The notes below the pieces were generated by a model. The model was not told the DNA's origin. It made no database searches and was given only the letters and a program-made list of their open reading frames with translations. The translations under genes were made by a program, and so were the position numbers. Below, piece after piece: positions 10,465 to 20,554 of a DNA stretch of 64,000 nucleotides; the first letter of the stretch is position 1, and every line of letters begins with the position of its first letter. This DNA comes from Cercospora beticola. Its lineage: Eukaryota; Ascomycota; Dothideomycetes; Mycosphaerellales; Mycosphaerellaceae. The stretch is from contig NC_088935.1 of the NCBI RefSeq assembly GCF_033473495.1, positions 4,216,001 through 4,280,000 on the forward strand. The letters are read 5' to 3'.

Positions 10465-12653
10465 TCACAGCTCATCCCAGACCAAAGGCTTGCTGCTTTC
10501 ACACAGCCGATTGGATCGCTTGAGCGCAAGCACCACCGCTACGTGAAAGGCGAGTAGCAGCAGCGAATGTCGTGTACTGAAATGTATCAGACCCAGATCC
10601 AGTGCTGCAAGGCCCAGTAGCGAGTAGAGCAGCCATTGGTTTGGTGCATATGGCGTGCAAGGAATCGATAACGTCAGCAGCTTGATCATGAAGAATATGC
10701 CTCGCAACACTGCGGGAGAAGACAAGGAGGAGACAACACCGACTCGATTCGCAGTGCTGGCCTCCGGCGGAGGAAGCATGAGTCTTGGGCTTTGCTCTGG
10801 TGCTTTGACCTTCGTAGCAGCATCAGTGAAGTCGATTTGGTGCGGCGTTATTGCGAGCGAACCCTCCGAGGGGCTCAGTGGTCTGCTTCGGCTTCGTTCC
10901 TGCATGATCGGACTTCTTGAGCGGAAGCTGTCGGTCGCATACTGTCTCACTGGAGAAGGCAGTCCTGGCCTTGAAGAGAAATAGGAGGGTTTTCGAGGCC
11001 GCGACGCAGGCTTGGGTGCTGGTGAGTCGATTGCAGATACTCGTGCCGTGTGTTCTTCCGTGGCCCAGGCTCCGTCACCCAAAGCGACACCCCCCTTGAT
11101 GCTGGCCAGGATCTCTTCAGTACTCGGCCGCTCATTCGGATCAACGCTAAGTAGCCTTCTGAGGTACTTGTACAGCCTCTCGGGCAAGTCAGGGCGCATC
11201 CGGCTCTCATCATTGAAGCCAGACCACTTCTTGATTTCTGCCTTCAGCTCATCCAGATCCTCGTTCTCCTCATTGATGTCATCGGCATTTGCGTATGGTA
11301 GTCGTCCGAAGCACATGAAGTAAACGATCATGCCGAGAGAGAAAATATCCGACTTTGTCGTGAAGTTGCCGAAAGAGCCATTGGAAGTGCGCACGAGCAC
11401 TTCGGGGGCGCAGTAAGATATTGTGCCTGTTGCGCCCGAGGATGCACGTTCTGCGCCAGCTGCCTGCACTTCTCCGAAGTCGGATATGAGTACTCTGACC
11501 TTGCCATCGTCACGCTGTAGCAAGCAATTGGAAGGTTTCAGGTCTCTGTGAATGTAGCCTTTGCTGTGTAAATGATGCAGGCCGGACGTGATATCCCTGA
11601 AGAAAGAGAAAATCTCATCGAGCGACAGCTTGCTTGGGCCTCGCAATTCGTGAGGGGGACTTGTGTCGCCCCTAGACTTCCTCCGAAGTCTGTTCTTCAA
11701 GTTTTCGGTGGATGACGTGGTCTTCGGAGGACCCAATACATAGCTATGGAGGTCACCACCATTGCAATAGTCCTGTAGGATCCAAAGGCAAGGTATACTA
11801 GGGCCGAACGTAGACGGCTGGTGGTCCTCAAGCCTGGGTCGTAGGAATCAAGTCAGCAACCATTTCTTCGTACGAAACGCTCAGCAAAATCGCTTACCAG
11901 GTCCAGTGATACGCAACCAAGTTCTTGTGCGGTATCTTCTGTAACAGCTTGACCTCCACGATGACTTTCTCGAAATACATCTTGCTGTCACCGACCGGAA
12001 TGCGTTTACATGCAAAGTGGCCAAGCGAAACACCATCAATGAGATGCTCTACCAGGAGCACCACGCCATTGCCACCACGACCAAGCTCTCGCTCCGTTCG
12101 GAAGAACTGTTGGAAATAGCCTGGCGAGAATGCAGAGCTGCTAATACCTTGACCACTTGAAGATGAAGGCTCGCTGGCAACGAACTCAGCACCAGTGGGA
12201 GGTCCATGTGTACCACTGACCTCCCTCGATCTGCCCGACCTGATAGCTATCGGAATGCGCCTGCTTGGGCTCGAAGTGCCGGAACCTGCTGGTGAAGGCC
12301 GCCGGCTCGCGGCAAGCATTCCAAAGTAGTCGGGGTCGACGAAGGGACGATCAGGGCCCACATTGTGACTTGCATCTCCATCGTCGGTAGAGGAATCTCG
12401 GTTTCGAAGCGGTTGATGGCAGTATGGGCATTCTGGAAGCTCTATGGGCTGATCGGCAGCTTGCCGCACAGACAATTGCCGAGAGTGAGCATCATAAACC
12501 ACGACGGCATTGCCGCGTCGCCTGGTGCAGCATTTCAGCTCAGATTGCTATTGACGTGGAAAGTGTAACTTACAGCACAACTTCTCGAGAATCGGAAGCA
12601 TAAGGTACTAGACTCATTTGCCGTGCAGGCTGCGGTGGCGTCTGGTCAGCCAT
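10465..12653 (-). CDS. IKS1: Iks1-type serine/threonine protein kinase
   Basis: Three exons on the minus strand: 12574-12653, 11898-12521 and 10465-11833; introns 52 and 64 nt. The product is 690 residues. A short N-terminus reading MADQTPPQPARQMSLVPYA leads to a conserved 'ECPYCHQPL' motif near residue 58 and 'FVDPDYFGML', features of the fungal Iks1 family. The kinase domain has the glycine loop 'GRGGNGVV' (about 173-180), ATP-binding Lys in 'FACKRIPV', catalytic 'HRDLKPSN', 'DFGE' and 'CAPE'. A disordered Ser/Pro/Arg segment follows, then two hydrophobic stretches near the C-terminus (around 'WLLYSLLGLAALDLGL' and 'LLLLAFHVAVVLAL'), so the kinase is probably membrane-tethered. Its substrates are not known from sequence. 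Confidence 0.9.
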
Positions 12654-13117
12654 TGGTCATGGCATTCATGTCGCGGATAGCTGGACGACAATACATCTGG
12701 TGACTGTGTGCTCGGTTGCAGATCAACTGAAGCCGTTGCGTGAGACGCGCGTGATGTTGACGCGGAAACAGAGGATGCACAAGCGGCGAAGCAGCAGCCG
12801 CAGCAGGCTTGGCAAGCTGACTATTTTCTTGGCACAAAGAGATACAATACATGTAACAGGTGCAGGTACTGTTCGCAAGTCCATTACTCGGTCATCTATC
12901 ATTCTATCGAGCTACGCTGTATGAACGCCTCCCATGCACGTAAATCTCATCGTCAACTGTGACACTACCGACCCTGAGGTATCATCAATCTGCAAATCTC
13001 GCGAGGCAAACGCAACGCCGGACGCCTCATGCACTCACACCACATCGTGATGATGGACAACGATTACTCGCTATGCCGAGCGCCATGCAACATAAACCAA
13101 AACTTACTTTTCCAGCT
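12654..13117. other. Intergenic, upstream of IKS1
   Basis: 464 bp between the IKS1 start and the stop of the EF3-family gene, both minus strand. It should contain the IKS1 promoter and the EF3-family 3' end. No specific element recognised. Confidence 0.4.
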
Positions 13118-16100
13118 CTACTCGTCCTCGTCATCAGTGTCCTTGAGATGTGGTGTTCCCTTTGGACTGTTCAACCATTCAATGTGCCTCAATCTTCTTC
13201 GCACCTCACGCTCCTTCTTATCCTTCTTGGTCATCTTCTTCTTTTTGGCAGCCTTGAACTTCATGGGACTGTCGTCCTCACTTTGCGCTCCACTGCCGAT
13301 TGGGGTACCAGTTGTGCTTGGCGCCGCTGACGAGGCAGCGGTAGATGGCGCAGCAGAGGATGCGAGCGAGCTTCCAGGCCGAGAATCCTCAAATCGGTCA
13401 AGGGACACTGCAAGGTGGCCCTTCTGTGTGAGGCGGCCGTTGTCAACGTGCCACTGTTCTGGGCAAAGCGCGCCAACGAACTCCTCGTTGTGAGAGATCA
13501 TGACCACACCTCCCTTGTAATCACGAATGGCAACGGCGAGACCTCCGAGCGAGTCACGGTCCAAGAAGTTGGTTGGCTCGTCCAGCACCAGCAAATGCGG
13601 GTTGTTCCACATGGCACCGGCAAGTACAACCTTGACTTTTTGGCCACCGGAGAGGCCTGAGATTTCATTATGGTTGGCGATCTCTGGGTCAAGGCCGACG
13701 TCCTCGAAGTGCTTGGAGATGACCTTGGGCTCGAGTTGACGGAAGCCCAAACCTTCTCTGCTTGCTTCGTGATCGTCGAACTCTTGAATGACCTTCTGGT
13801 ATCCAAGATCCGACAGTGTCTCACGCGAGACCATGGTGTTGTACTTTGGTAGCCAGTTCTTCCACTTCACCTCGTATTGGAACGTTTTCTTGTACTTCTG
13901 GCGACCAATAAGAGCTTCCAGCTGTCTTTGCCCACGACCGTCGCCAATATCGACCCACTTCTCCATTTGTGCCTTGTCCTCGTCGGTCAAGATACGAGTC
14001 TGCTTCATCAGTACTTCACGGTCGTCGCCATGAGCGTATCGCCATTGTAGGTACTGGTTTGGCGTCTTCTCAAGGTGCATTTCAACGTGCTCAAGAGCGT
14101 GCTGCTTAATGTAACCGATACGCAAGTTGGGGTGCTTCTCGACCCGACCAGTCTGAGGAATGACCTCGCCGGTAAGCACCTTGATCATCGTAGATTTTCC
14201 AGCGCCGTTAGGCCCGATGATGGCAACTCTGCTGCTCAGGGTAAGTTGGGCTGTGACATTCTGCAAGCTGGGCTTGCTGGCTCCTGGGTATGTGAAGGAG
14301 CAGTCTGTCATGCGGAGAATAGATCTTGTGTTGGACTTGACACCAGTCAAGATACCAGGAGGTGGGAATTTGAAGGAGACCTGCGAATCTGACAGAGTGT
14401 AGTAACTCTTTGCTTCAGGTCGGACCTTGACCAGATCTGCGAGGTTACCCTTGTAGTGGACCAGCTTCTTGTTCTCGTAGTTGTAGATATCAGTGCAAAC
14501 TTCGTCCAAGAAGCCAGAGTCGTGAGACACGATAAGAGAAGTGATATCAGTGTGCGTCTTGAGATAGTCTTGCAGCCACTTGACGTTGCCAACGTCCAAG
14601 TGGTTTGTCGGTTCGTCCAGCAAGAAGACATCAGCACGCATCAACATCGCTCTGGCCAGCGCAAGCTTCATCTTCCATCCTCCAGACAGACTGCCAACCT
14701 TTTGCTGTTGTCGACCCTCGGGGCCTCTGGTGAACCCGACCTCTTCCAAGACATTCTCAATGCGTTCCTGACCTTCTTTCTGGATCTCGGGGTCCTTCAG
14801 GCAGTATTCCAAGATGGTGATCTCCGCATCCTCGCCTTGATTATGCTCAACGAAACATGTCTTGACCTCGTCTTGAGGTGGGAAACCATCGAGCTTGCCT
14901 GTTGCGATCGATCGCATCAGTGTTGACTTTCCAGCTCCGTTGCGACCGCACAGGCCATAGCGATGTCCCTTGAGCAATCGCATATTGGTATGAGACAGCA
15001 ACAGCATGCCTCCGTATCCAAGAGAGAAGTTCGCGTTCACAATCTCAATTTCGCCGTCATCCTCCTTGACAGGCTCTCCATATTTGCGCTCATCCTCGGC
15101 AACATAATGCTTGTGCAAGTTCTCTGCAACTGCTTCAGCCTTGCCCGGCTCCAAAAGAGGCTGGAGGTAAGGCACGATGTTGCGAGTGACACGCTCGAGG
15201 AGGCGTTGGTTGACATCCTCAGCAACAATCGCTGATACGTAGCGCTTAGCTGGAGCCCACAACTCTGTATCGCCAGGATAGTTGAGAAGGCCGCCATTCT
15301 GTTGAACCTCTGTCTCAAGCATAGCCTCGACCTCCTCCGGCTTAGTACGCTCGATGATGGCGCCGGCTTTGGTAGAGTCGCCGGTCTGAATCTCACCCAT
15401 GGCCTTGAGCATGACAGCCAACGCTCTCGCACCAATTTCACGGACTTCGGGTAGCGAAGCACGATCTTTGATGCCTTGAATACCAGGCTTCAGCTTAGGT
15501 AGGAAAGTACGTGCTTCCACTGGATCGTGCACGAGTTTCGTCAAGTTCTCCACAACAACGGCGGTCTGACGAAGCACTTCTTGCGTTGTGGATGGGTTGT
15601 TGAGAACACGCTCCAGGATAGGTGTGATCAGTGCAAGAACAGGCGATGTAACGACCGTTACGAAGGTGGTCTGGCTCAGAGCGTGAATAGCCTTCTTCAA
15701 CGCCTCCATGCTAGGATCCTCGATGCTCTTCACCAAGAGTGGTATTCTTGGGGCGACATCGTCGTTCTGGAGCAACTCAGTCAGGCTGTTCATGGTCTTG
15801 AGGGCCTGCTTCGTGACCTCTGCTTTCAGGTCGTGCATTCCCGCCTCCACGATGGGTATCAGGCTCGCCAGCTGTCTGCCCATGGCCTCACGGAGTACGT
15901 CTTTGCTCTGTTCCACCTCACGGCTCTCCATGCCCATCTTTGCATCATCTGCCATGCGGCCGAGGAGTTCAAGGCCTGCAACGGCACCTTGCCACTTTCC
16001 AGTGACCTTTCGGAGATACTCCATGACCGTCGGCATCAGCCCGAAAACCTTCGCCTCAGCCGACAGGTGTCCATATAGCGCATCCAGAGCATATTTCGCG

Positions 16101-16501
16101 CCCTCCTTGACCGAAGACTGCCTGTCCGCCAGCGCATCTAGCGCGCACGAAATTAAGCCTGGCTCTTGTACCAGGAAAATCACCTCGCTAAGCCTGCTCT
16201 TCGGTGGGAATCGTTCAAAAATGGCGCCGAGCGCAAACATTGCGCCCTCACGTTTTGCGGCATCCTTCTTGTTCGTTGCAGCCTTGATAATCTCTGGAAT
16301 TATGCCGTACGCCGCGAGTCCGCGGGCTCCGACGCTGTTGAGAAGAACATCGGTCAGGGCGTAAGCGGCGTCGAGCGACTGCTGTGACTGCTTCGCTGTG
16401 TATATGGTGTTGGTGATTTGTGCAACGTCTTCAGGAGCCGGAGCAGCAGACTTGCTGCTCACCATGACTGGCAACATTGGAGGCGACTCGTGGTGAGGCA
16501 T
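13118..16501 (-). CDS. EF3-family ABC-F ATPase, New1/Elf1-like
   Basis: Cytosolic ribosome-associated ATPase of the fungal EF3 family. The open frame extends to 16600, but the ATG at 16501 (product 1127 residues) has the better context and is preferred. Order: HEAT repeats (about 30-400), a four-helix region, ABC1 (Walker A 'GRNGAGKST', signature 'LSGGW', Walker B 'LLDEPTNHLD') and ABC2 (Walker A 'GPNGAGKST', signature 'LSGGQ', Walker B 'LDEPTNFLD') with a chromodomain-like insertion ('FQYEVKWKNW'). The tail is basic then acidic and ends 'LKDTDDEDE'. The ABC1 P-loop 'GLCGRNGAGKST' and the tail 'RRRLRHIEWLNSPKGTP' fit the New1/Elf1 branch better than canonical EF3 (which I recall as 'GPNGCGKST'). 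New1 acts in translation termination/recycling and S. pombe Elf1 was linked to mRNA export. The subfamily call is from recalled motifs. Confidence 0.9.
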   Translation of the reverse strand: MPHHESPPMLPVMVSSKSAAPAPEDVAQITNTIYTAKQSQQSLDAAYALTDVLLNSVGARGLAAYGIIPEIIKAATNKKDAAKREGAMFALGAIFERFPPKSRLSEVIFLVQEPGLISCALDALADRQSSVKEGAKYALDALYGHLSAEAKVFGLMPTVMEYLRKVTGKWQGAVAGLELLGRMADDAKMGMESREVEQSKDVLREAMGRQLASLIPIVEAGMHDLKAEVTKQALKTMNSLTELLQNDDVAPRIPLLVKSIEDPSMEALKKAIHALSQTTFVTVVTSPVLALITPILERVLNNPSTTQEVLRQTAVVVENLTKLVHDPVEARTFLPKLKPGIQGIKDRASLPEVREIGARALAVMLKAMGEIQTGDSTKAGAIIERTKPEEVEAMLETEVQQNGGLLNYPGDTELWAPAKRYVSAIVAEDVNQRLLERVTRNIVPYLQPLLEPGKAEAVAENLHKHYVAEDERKYGEPVKEDDGEIEIVNANFSLGYGGMLLLSHTNMRLLKGHRYGLCGRNGAGKSTLMRSIATGKLDGFPPQDEVKTCFVEHNQGEDAEITILEYCLKDPEIQKEGQERIENVLEEVGFTRGPEGRQQQKVGSLSGGWKMKLALARAMLMRADVFLLDEPTNHLDVGNVKWLQDYLKTHTDITSLIVSHDSGFLDEVCTDIYNYENKKLVHYKGNLADLVKVRPEAKSYYTLSDSQVSFKFPPPGILTGVKSNTRSILRMTDCSFTYPGASKPSLQNVTAQLTLSSRVAIIGPNGAGKSTMIKVLTGEVIPQTGRVEKHPNLRIGYIKQHALEHVEMHLEKTPNQYLQWRYAHGDDREVLMKQTRILTDEDKAQMEKWVDIGDGRGQRQLEALIGRQKYKKTFQYEVKWKNWLPKYNTMVSRETLSDLGYQKVIQEFDDHEASREGLGFRQLEPKVISKHFEDVGLDPEIANHNEISGLSGGQKVKVVLAGAMWNNPHLLVLDEPTNFLDRDSLGGLAVAIRDYKGGVVMISHNEEFVGALCPEQWHVDNGRLTQKGHLAVSLDRFEDSRPGSSLASSAAPSTAASSAAPSTTGTPIGSGAQSEDDSPMKFKAAKKKKMTKKDKKEREVRRRLRHIEWLNSPKGTPHLKDTDDEDE

Positions 16502-17073
16502 GGCCTCGTGGCACGTTCGTTGCGGGGGCTGAGTTGCGAGAGGAGCAGTCGGGATTTTTTTTCGCGCGACGATCGGGTTCGGGTGTCGAAGGCGATCCAA
16601 CTCTGGGAGATTGCAGGTCTATACTGCTGCAAAAACCACCCACTCGGCAACAAGAAAAAGAAAAGGAGCGGAGATGTGAGTTAGTGAAAGGTGTAGAGCG
16701 AGAAAGACGAGTATTCGGTCACTCGAAATTTTGGCCCTCGATAAGAGATCACAGGGATCGGTACAAGGATGCCGACCCACTTATTGGGCTCAGGTCAGGG
16801 AGACCTTCCGGATGCGGACCACAAAATGGTAAGCATAACGGCACGTGGGAAATTGGACATCGCCAGTCATGGCAGAAGAAACTTAAAACAGAAGCACACT
16901 GCACGCTGCGAAAATTCAGTAGAACAGTAGTAACCTTCGGGTATCTCAGAAATGCATCTTTCGGTGACTGTCATGCCAGGACCTATGTGCCTCGTTGCTG
17001 CTCTAGCTAAAGGAGACTCGTGACCCGTAAACGCCCTTCATGATTGCAATCCCGTCATCTTTAATGCTTTTGT
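16502..17073. other. Intergenic, EF3-family gene leader
   Basis: 572 bp between the EF3-family start and the L24 stop. A plus-strand ORF (16477-17010) is antisense to the N-terminus and leader and shows no family features. Confidence 0.4.
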
Positions 17074-17948
17074 TTAGCGGGTGGTGGCCTTGACCTTTGG
17101 TGCAGAGCCCTTAGCGGCCTGCTTGCCGACGACGCTGCGATGTAATCAGTATGACCGCTTCTCCAGCGACTTGAAGGAGGATACACATACCGGCCAGTGG
17201 TTTGCCCGGCAGCGGACTTGGCAGCGCTCTTCGCCTTCTCGGCCTTCTTTGCGCTCTCGGTGGCAGCACGCTTCTTCTTACCCTCCTCAATAGCCTGCTT
17301 GCGAGCAGCAGAGCGGGCCTCTGGGCGCTGGGAGCGGCGCTCCTTGATCACGTCAAGAGACGCACCAACAACAGCACGCTGGGCCTTGACCTGCTTGCGA
17401 CGGCGGGTCTTGGCTTGCTCCTAGGTTGGTCGTCAGACAATAGGTTCTAACATTGCCCACTGCTTCAGAGTCTAAGTCATACCTCAGAGATACCCTTGCG
17501 GCGGGCGCGACGGCAGAGAACGGTCCACGCAATGCGACGTGGGTTCTTGCGCTGCAGGAACAGCGACTCACTCTTGCCGTTCTGGAAACGGAAGATCTTG
17601 CTGTCCGAGCGGACGAAGAGCTTGCCCTATAGTTGTCCGGTCAGCCTGGATCCTCACAAGGTGCGTACACCACTCAGGCAATGTGCGAGGAAACGACATG
17701 TGCCAGCGCAAGCGCCAGACATTCGCTGCATCTCGGGCCACAGGCATAGCGATGCTGATAATCAGCGATACGCTTCTCTGTCTAGCCATTGTGTGTGTTT
17801 TTTGTGTTCAAGAGCAGTTTTGCCATTGCATATCCCTCCTCTTTCATTCTCGCTCGAGCGACCTGCGCGGGTGTGCGACGAAGCGCAAAACTCGTACCTT
17901 TCCAGGGTAGATCTTCTGACCGGAGAAGGTATCGTCGTAGGTCCTCAT
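17074..17948 (-). CDS. RPL24: 60S ribosomal protein L24
   Basis: Large-subunit protein eL24. Four exons on the minus strand: 17898-17948, 17483-17626, 17191-17420 and 17074-17134, joined across GT-AG introns of 271, 62 and 56 nt, giving 161 residues. The N-terminus reads MRTYDDTFSGQKIYPGKGKL and is followed by 'RSDSKIFRFQNGKSESLF' and 'KNPRRIAWTVLCRRARRKG', the conserved zinc-ribbon-like eL24 core. The second half is a lysine/alanine-rich helix ending 'KGSAPKVKATTR'. Length is normal for the family (155-160). The first intron is about four times longer than the others, as is common in fungal ribosomal-protein genes; no box C/D or H/ACA snoRNA motif was found in it. Confidence 0.96.
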
Positions 17949-18802
17949 TTTGGCGGTTGGACGGTGAGGTTGTGCGTTGGGTGATCGGGCTTCGTGCCTA
18001 CAGTGAGATCGAGCAGAAGCGTGGATTTCGGATGAGGAAAGTGCGAATTCTTGGCAGCGGCAACTCCCGTCTGACCCCAATCAATAATTGATTGATGTCT
18101 GTCATGGAGAGTGGCACGGGTGGTGTTGCGAGTGAAGAACATGGAATGACCGCACCAATTCTACATTTGTAGTCTTAAATGCTCTGATAGCGCTCGCGCT
18201 CTGCGGCCGAAGCACTTGTTGACCGCTAGCTCATGCACATTCAGAAACCTTCGCATACCGCATCCATCTGTCTCGCTTGGTACCCATCCATCATGCCCGG
18301 ACTGTGATGCCTTGGCCACAGGATGCCGAAAGCACGCGACACTCCGATTGAGTGATGATTTGCTTTGTGTCTCCATCTGAAGCAGGGTCGCTGATCTGAA
18401 GGACATTCAGCCAGTCGTCCAAGGCATCTTAATGTGCAGCACAGAAACAAAGAAGTATGTCCTTCGCCAGTCGAGATGATGTGCTTCTTCTGTATGGCTT
18501 AGCGATCAATCTTCGATGTGCAGCCGCTGTCAATTTCCTGTCCTGTTGATCCTTTGGTGCCGTCTAGTGTGCAAGTCGAGGAATGAAGTTATGCGGCAGG
18601 GGGTATGCTGCAATACGACCATCGCGGCAGCCGGGAACTCACAAGAAGGCATACAGGCTGCGTGAATCAAATTGTAAAGGACCAGGCATAGCGGCATGCG
18701 CCGACCAGAGAAGTCAACACCCAAGTCGCACAATAGACTGCAGATGTTGTACGACTTGAAGGAGTGCTCAACTCGTGAGGTCAACTCATCAAGCAGTGCC
18801 TG
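17949..18802. other. Intergenic, L24 promoter side and PIG-U 3' side
   Basis: 854 bp. It should contain the strong L24 promoter near 17949-18150 and the PIG-U terminator at the other end. Short minus-strand ORFs (18161-18406, 18530-18784) have no recognisable content. Confidence 0.4.
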
Positions 18803-20342
18803 CTACACCTGTCTCACTTCTTTGCCCTTTCCGTCCGGTCGCTCGTTCTCCCATTCGTCCCGGAGCACTGCATAGACAGTGTCAGTAAGCAAAATGAGTA
18901 GTGCCAAGCTCCACACGAGGGTGATAGCATAGAAAAAGTTCGCATTTCCCGAGCCGGCGTAGATCCACAGATGGTGAAATGCAGGGCCGAGTAGAGAGGC
19001 ATAGAGTAACGCCGCCACAGCTGGGAACGTATAGCGATATGATGAGCACACTGGGAATAAACATCAGCCTGGCTCGAGCTATATGCGCGCGTCGACTTAC
19101 ATTCAAAAATGTGGCCGAGTAAGCATAGGCTGCCCAACCAGGTGCCAACGTCCCCGACGTTGGCGTAAGGCTGAAATACAGCATTGACCCCCATCATGAG
19201 GACAACAGCTGCCAATGGCTGTTTTCGGAATCGCAAACAGAACGGTATGCTGTATGACAGCATGTGCAGCCAGAATACGCCCAGAAAGAACTCTCGGAAG
19301 GCGTCAAACATTTCAATAAAAAAGTACCACCACAGCCCGACATTAGGAGTCAGATCTGGGAGTGTCAGAGGAGTCATGTAGACAGATTCCAGGAAGTGCC
19401 AAGATGGAAGGAGCAGGCGTGAGACGCCAATCAGGAAGCCTGTCGAAACGGCGAAAGTGCTGATGAAGACGATAGCGACTGGTAATATCGGCGGAAGTAG
19501 TTGTCGATTGAACGCAATCTTTGTGGCCCTCCCCATACCAGCTACGCCTTCTTCGGTCATTGTCGCAGTGCCAGACAGTTGGACGCAAAGTTGATCGTAG
19601 CAGAGAAGCCCGACCGGCGGTAGCAACAAGATTGGATGAAGGCTGATGTAGCTTGCTATTGCCAGAGCGAACGCTGCTGTCACAATCTTGGCCTGGCATG
19701 CATGTTTGACACTCAGCAGCGTGAAGAAGGCTGCAAACGTTGTCGTGGGTCGTCCTAGGCAGGCCAGGAGTGTGAACGGATTGAGCAGATACACTGCTGC
19801 AACCGATGCCGGCTCCCAGAGTCGGTTGGCTCTCGGCGATTTGTAAAGGAGAGACGCAGCAGCTGCGCCCGAGCAGGCAATATCGTAGATGCAGTCGGCA
19901 GTCAAAACGTCCAGTCCCGTATACAGTAGCACTGTCGCTAATCGGCCGATCCACGTGCTGGAAGATGGCAGTAGAGAGAACAGTGGCAAGAACAACGGAG
20001 CCTAAATTTGCTTAGTATCTGTGACGCGATCCGGAAATATCGTGCTGACCTGGTGAAAGATGCCGCCATCGTATGGGTCAAGTCCTCGCTCAAATAAGAA
20101 CAAGCCTTCCTGTACTGTGCACTCTCAGCTCCTGTCTTTTACTTAGCCTGCGCGGCTTCTAGTGTCCATGATATCCGCATACATCTCTTGAAGCCGTTAA
20201 TCGGAGTCGAGATCTCCACTCTGCTTGTCAACAGATCGGGGAGTCCAGGGAATGCTATCGCGAGAAGGATCCTCAGAACAGCTCCAACGGAGTAGAGCAG
20301 AGTCTTCGGGTGGTCATTGTAGACCTTGGTGATCGTGTTCAT
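18803..20342 (-). CDS. GAB1: GPI transamidase subunit PIG-U/Gab1
   Basis: Multi-pass ER membrane subunit of the complex that attaches GPI anchors to proteins. Four exons: 20183-20342, 20050-20114, 19101-20001 and 18803-19050; introns of 68, 48 and 50 nt. The product is 457 residues. Family hallmarks appear only after splicing: 'LTSRVEISTPINGFKR' joins 'LQEGLFLFERG' and then 'LDPYDGGIFHQAPLFLPLF'. Eight or more hydrophobic segments follow. The last exon holds 'LYASLLGPAFHHLWIYAG' and 'SGNANFFYAITLVW', the most conserved PIG-U block. A basic, charged tail faces the cytosol. It is divergent from NOP7 with only 212 bp between start codons. Confidence 0.95.
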
Positions 20343-20554
20343 GGCTTATGCTCGTCGCCCTCATCGCATCGTGTCGCTGTCGGCACAGTGTGGGGTGGGT
20401 GTTGTAGACAACAATTGGCATATGCGGCCAGCGTGGACGCATACCCTGGCGTTCAACTTAGTTAGCGCGGCGCGGCAGGATTCCGAGGAAACCTTGTCTA
20501 TGGAAAAAGTTCCAAAGCCGAACCTCCACTCGCAACAACATCACAACGGCAGCC
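20343..20554. promoter_or_regulatory. Compact divergent GAB1/NOP7 promoter
   Basis: Only 212 bp separate the start codons of the PIG-U gene (minus) and NOP7 (plus), so the two genes share a bidirectional promoter. No TATA box recognised. The NOP7 side carries a C/A-rich leader. Confidence 0.55.

Noticed and set aside
13118..16600. Canonical elongation factor eEF3
   Set aside because: Overall architecture fits, but the ABC1 P-loop 'GRNGAGKST' and the C-terminal tail resemble New1/Elf1 more than eEF3 as I recall them. Kept as the main alternative, to be settled by phylogeny.
16477..17010. 177-codon plus-strand ORF over the 5' end of the EF3-family gene
   Set aside because: Shadow of the N-terminus and leader; composition Arg/Gly/Glu-rich without domain.
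17627..17897. snoRNA inside the long first intron of RPL24
   Set aside because: No RTGATGA/CTGA box pair or ACA hinge pattern was found; the short CTGATTATCAG palindrome alone is not enough.
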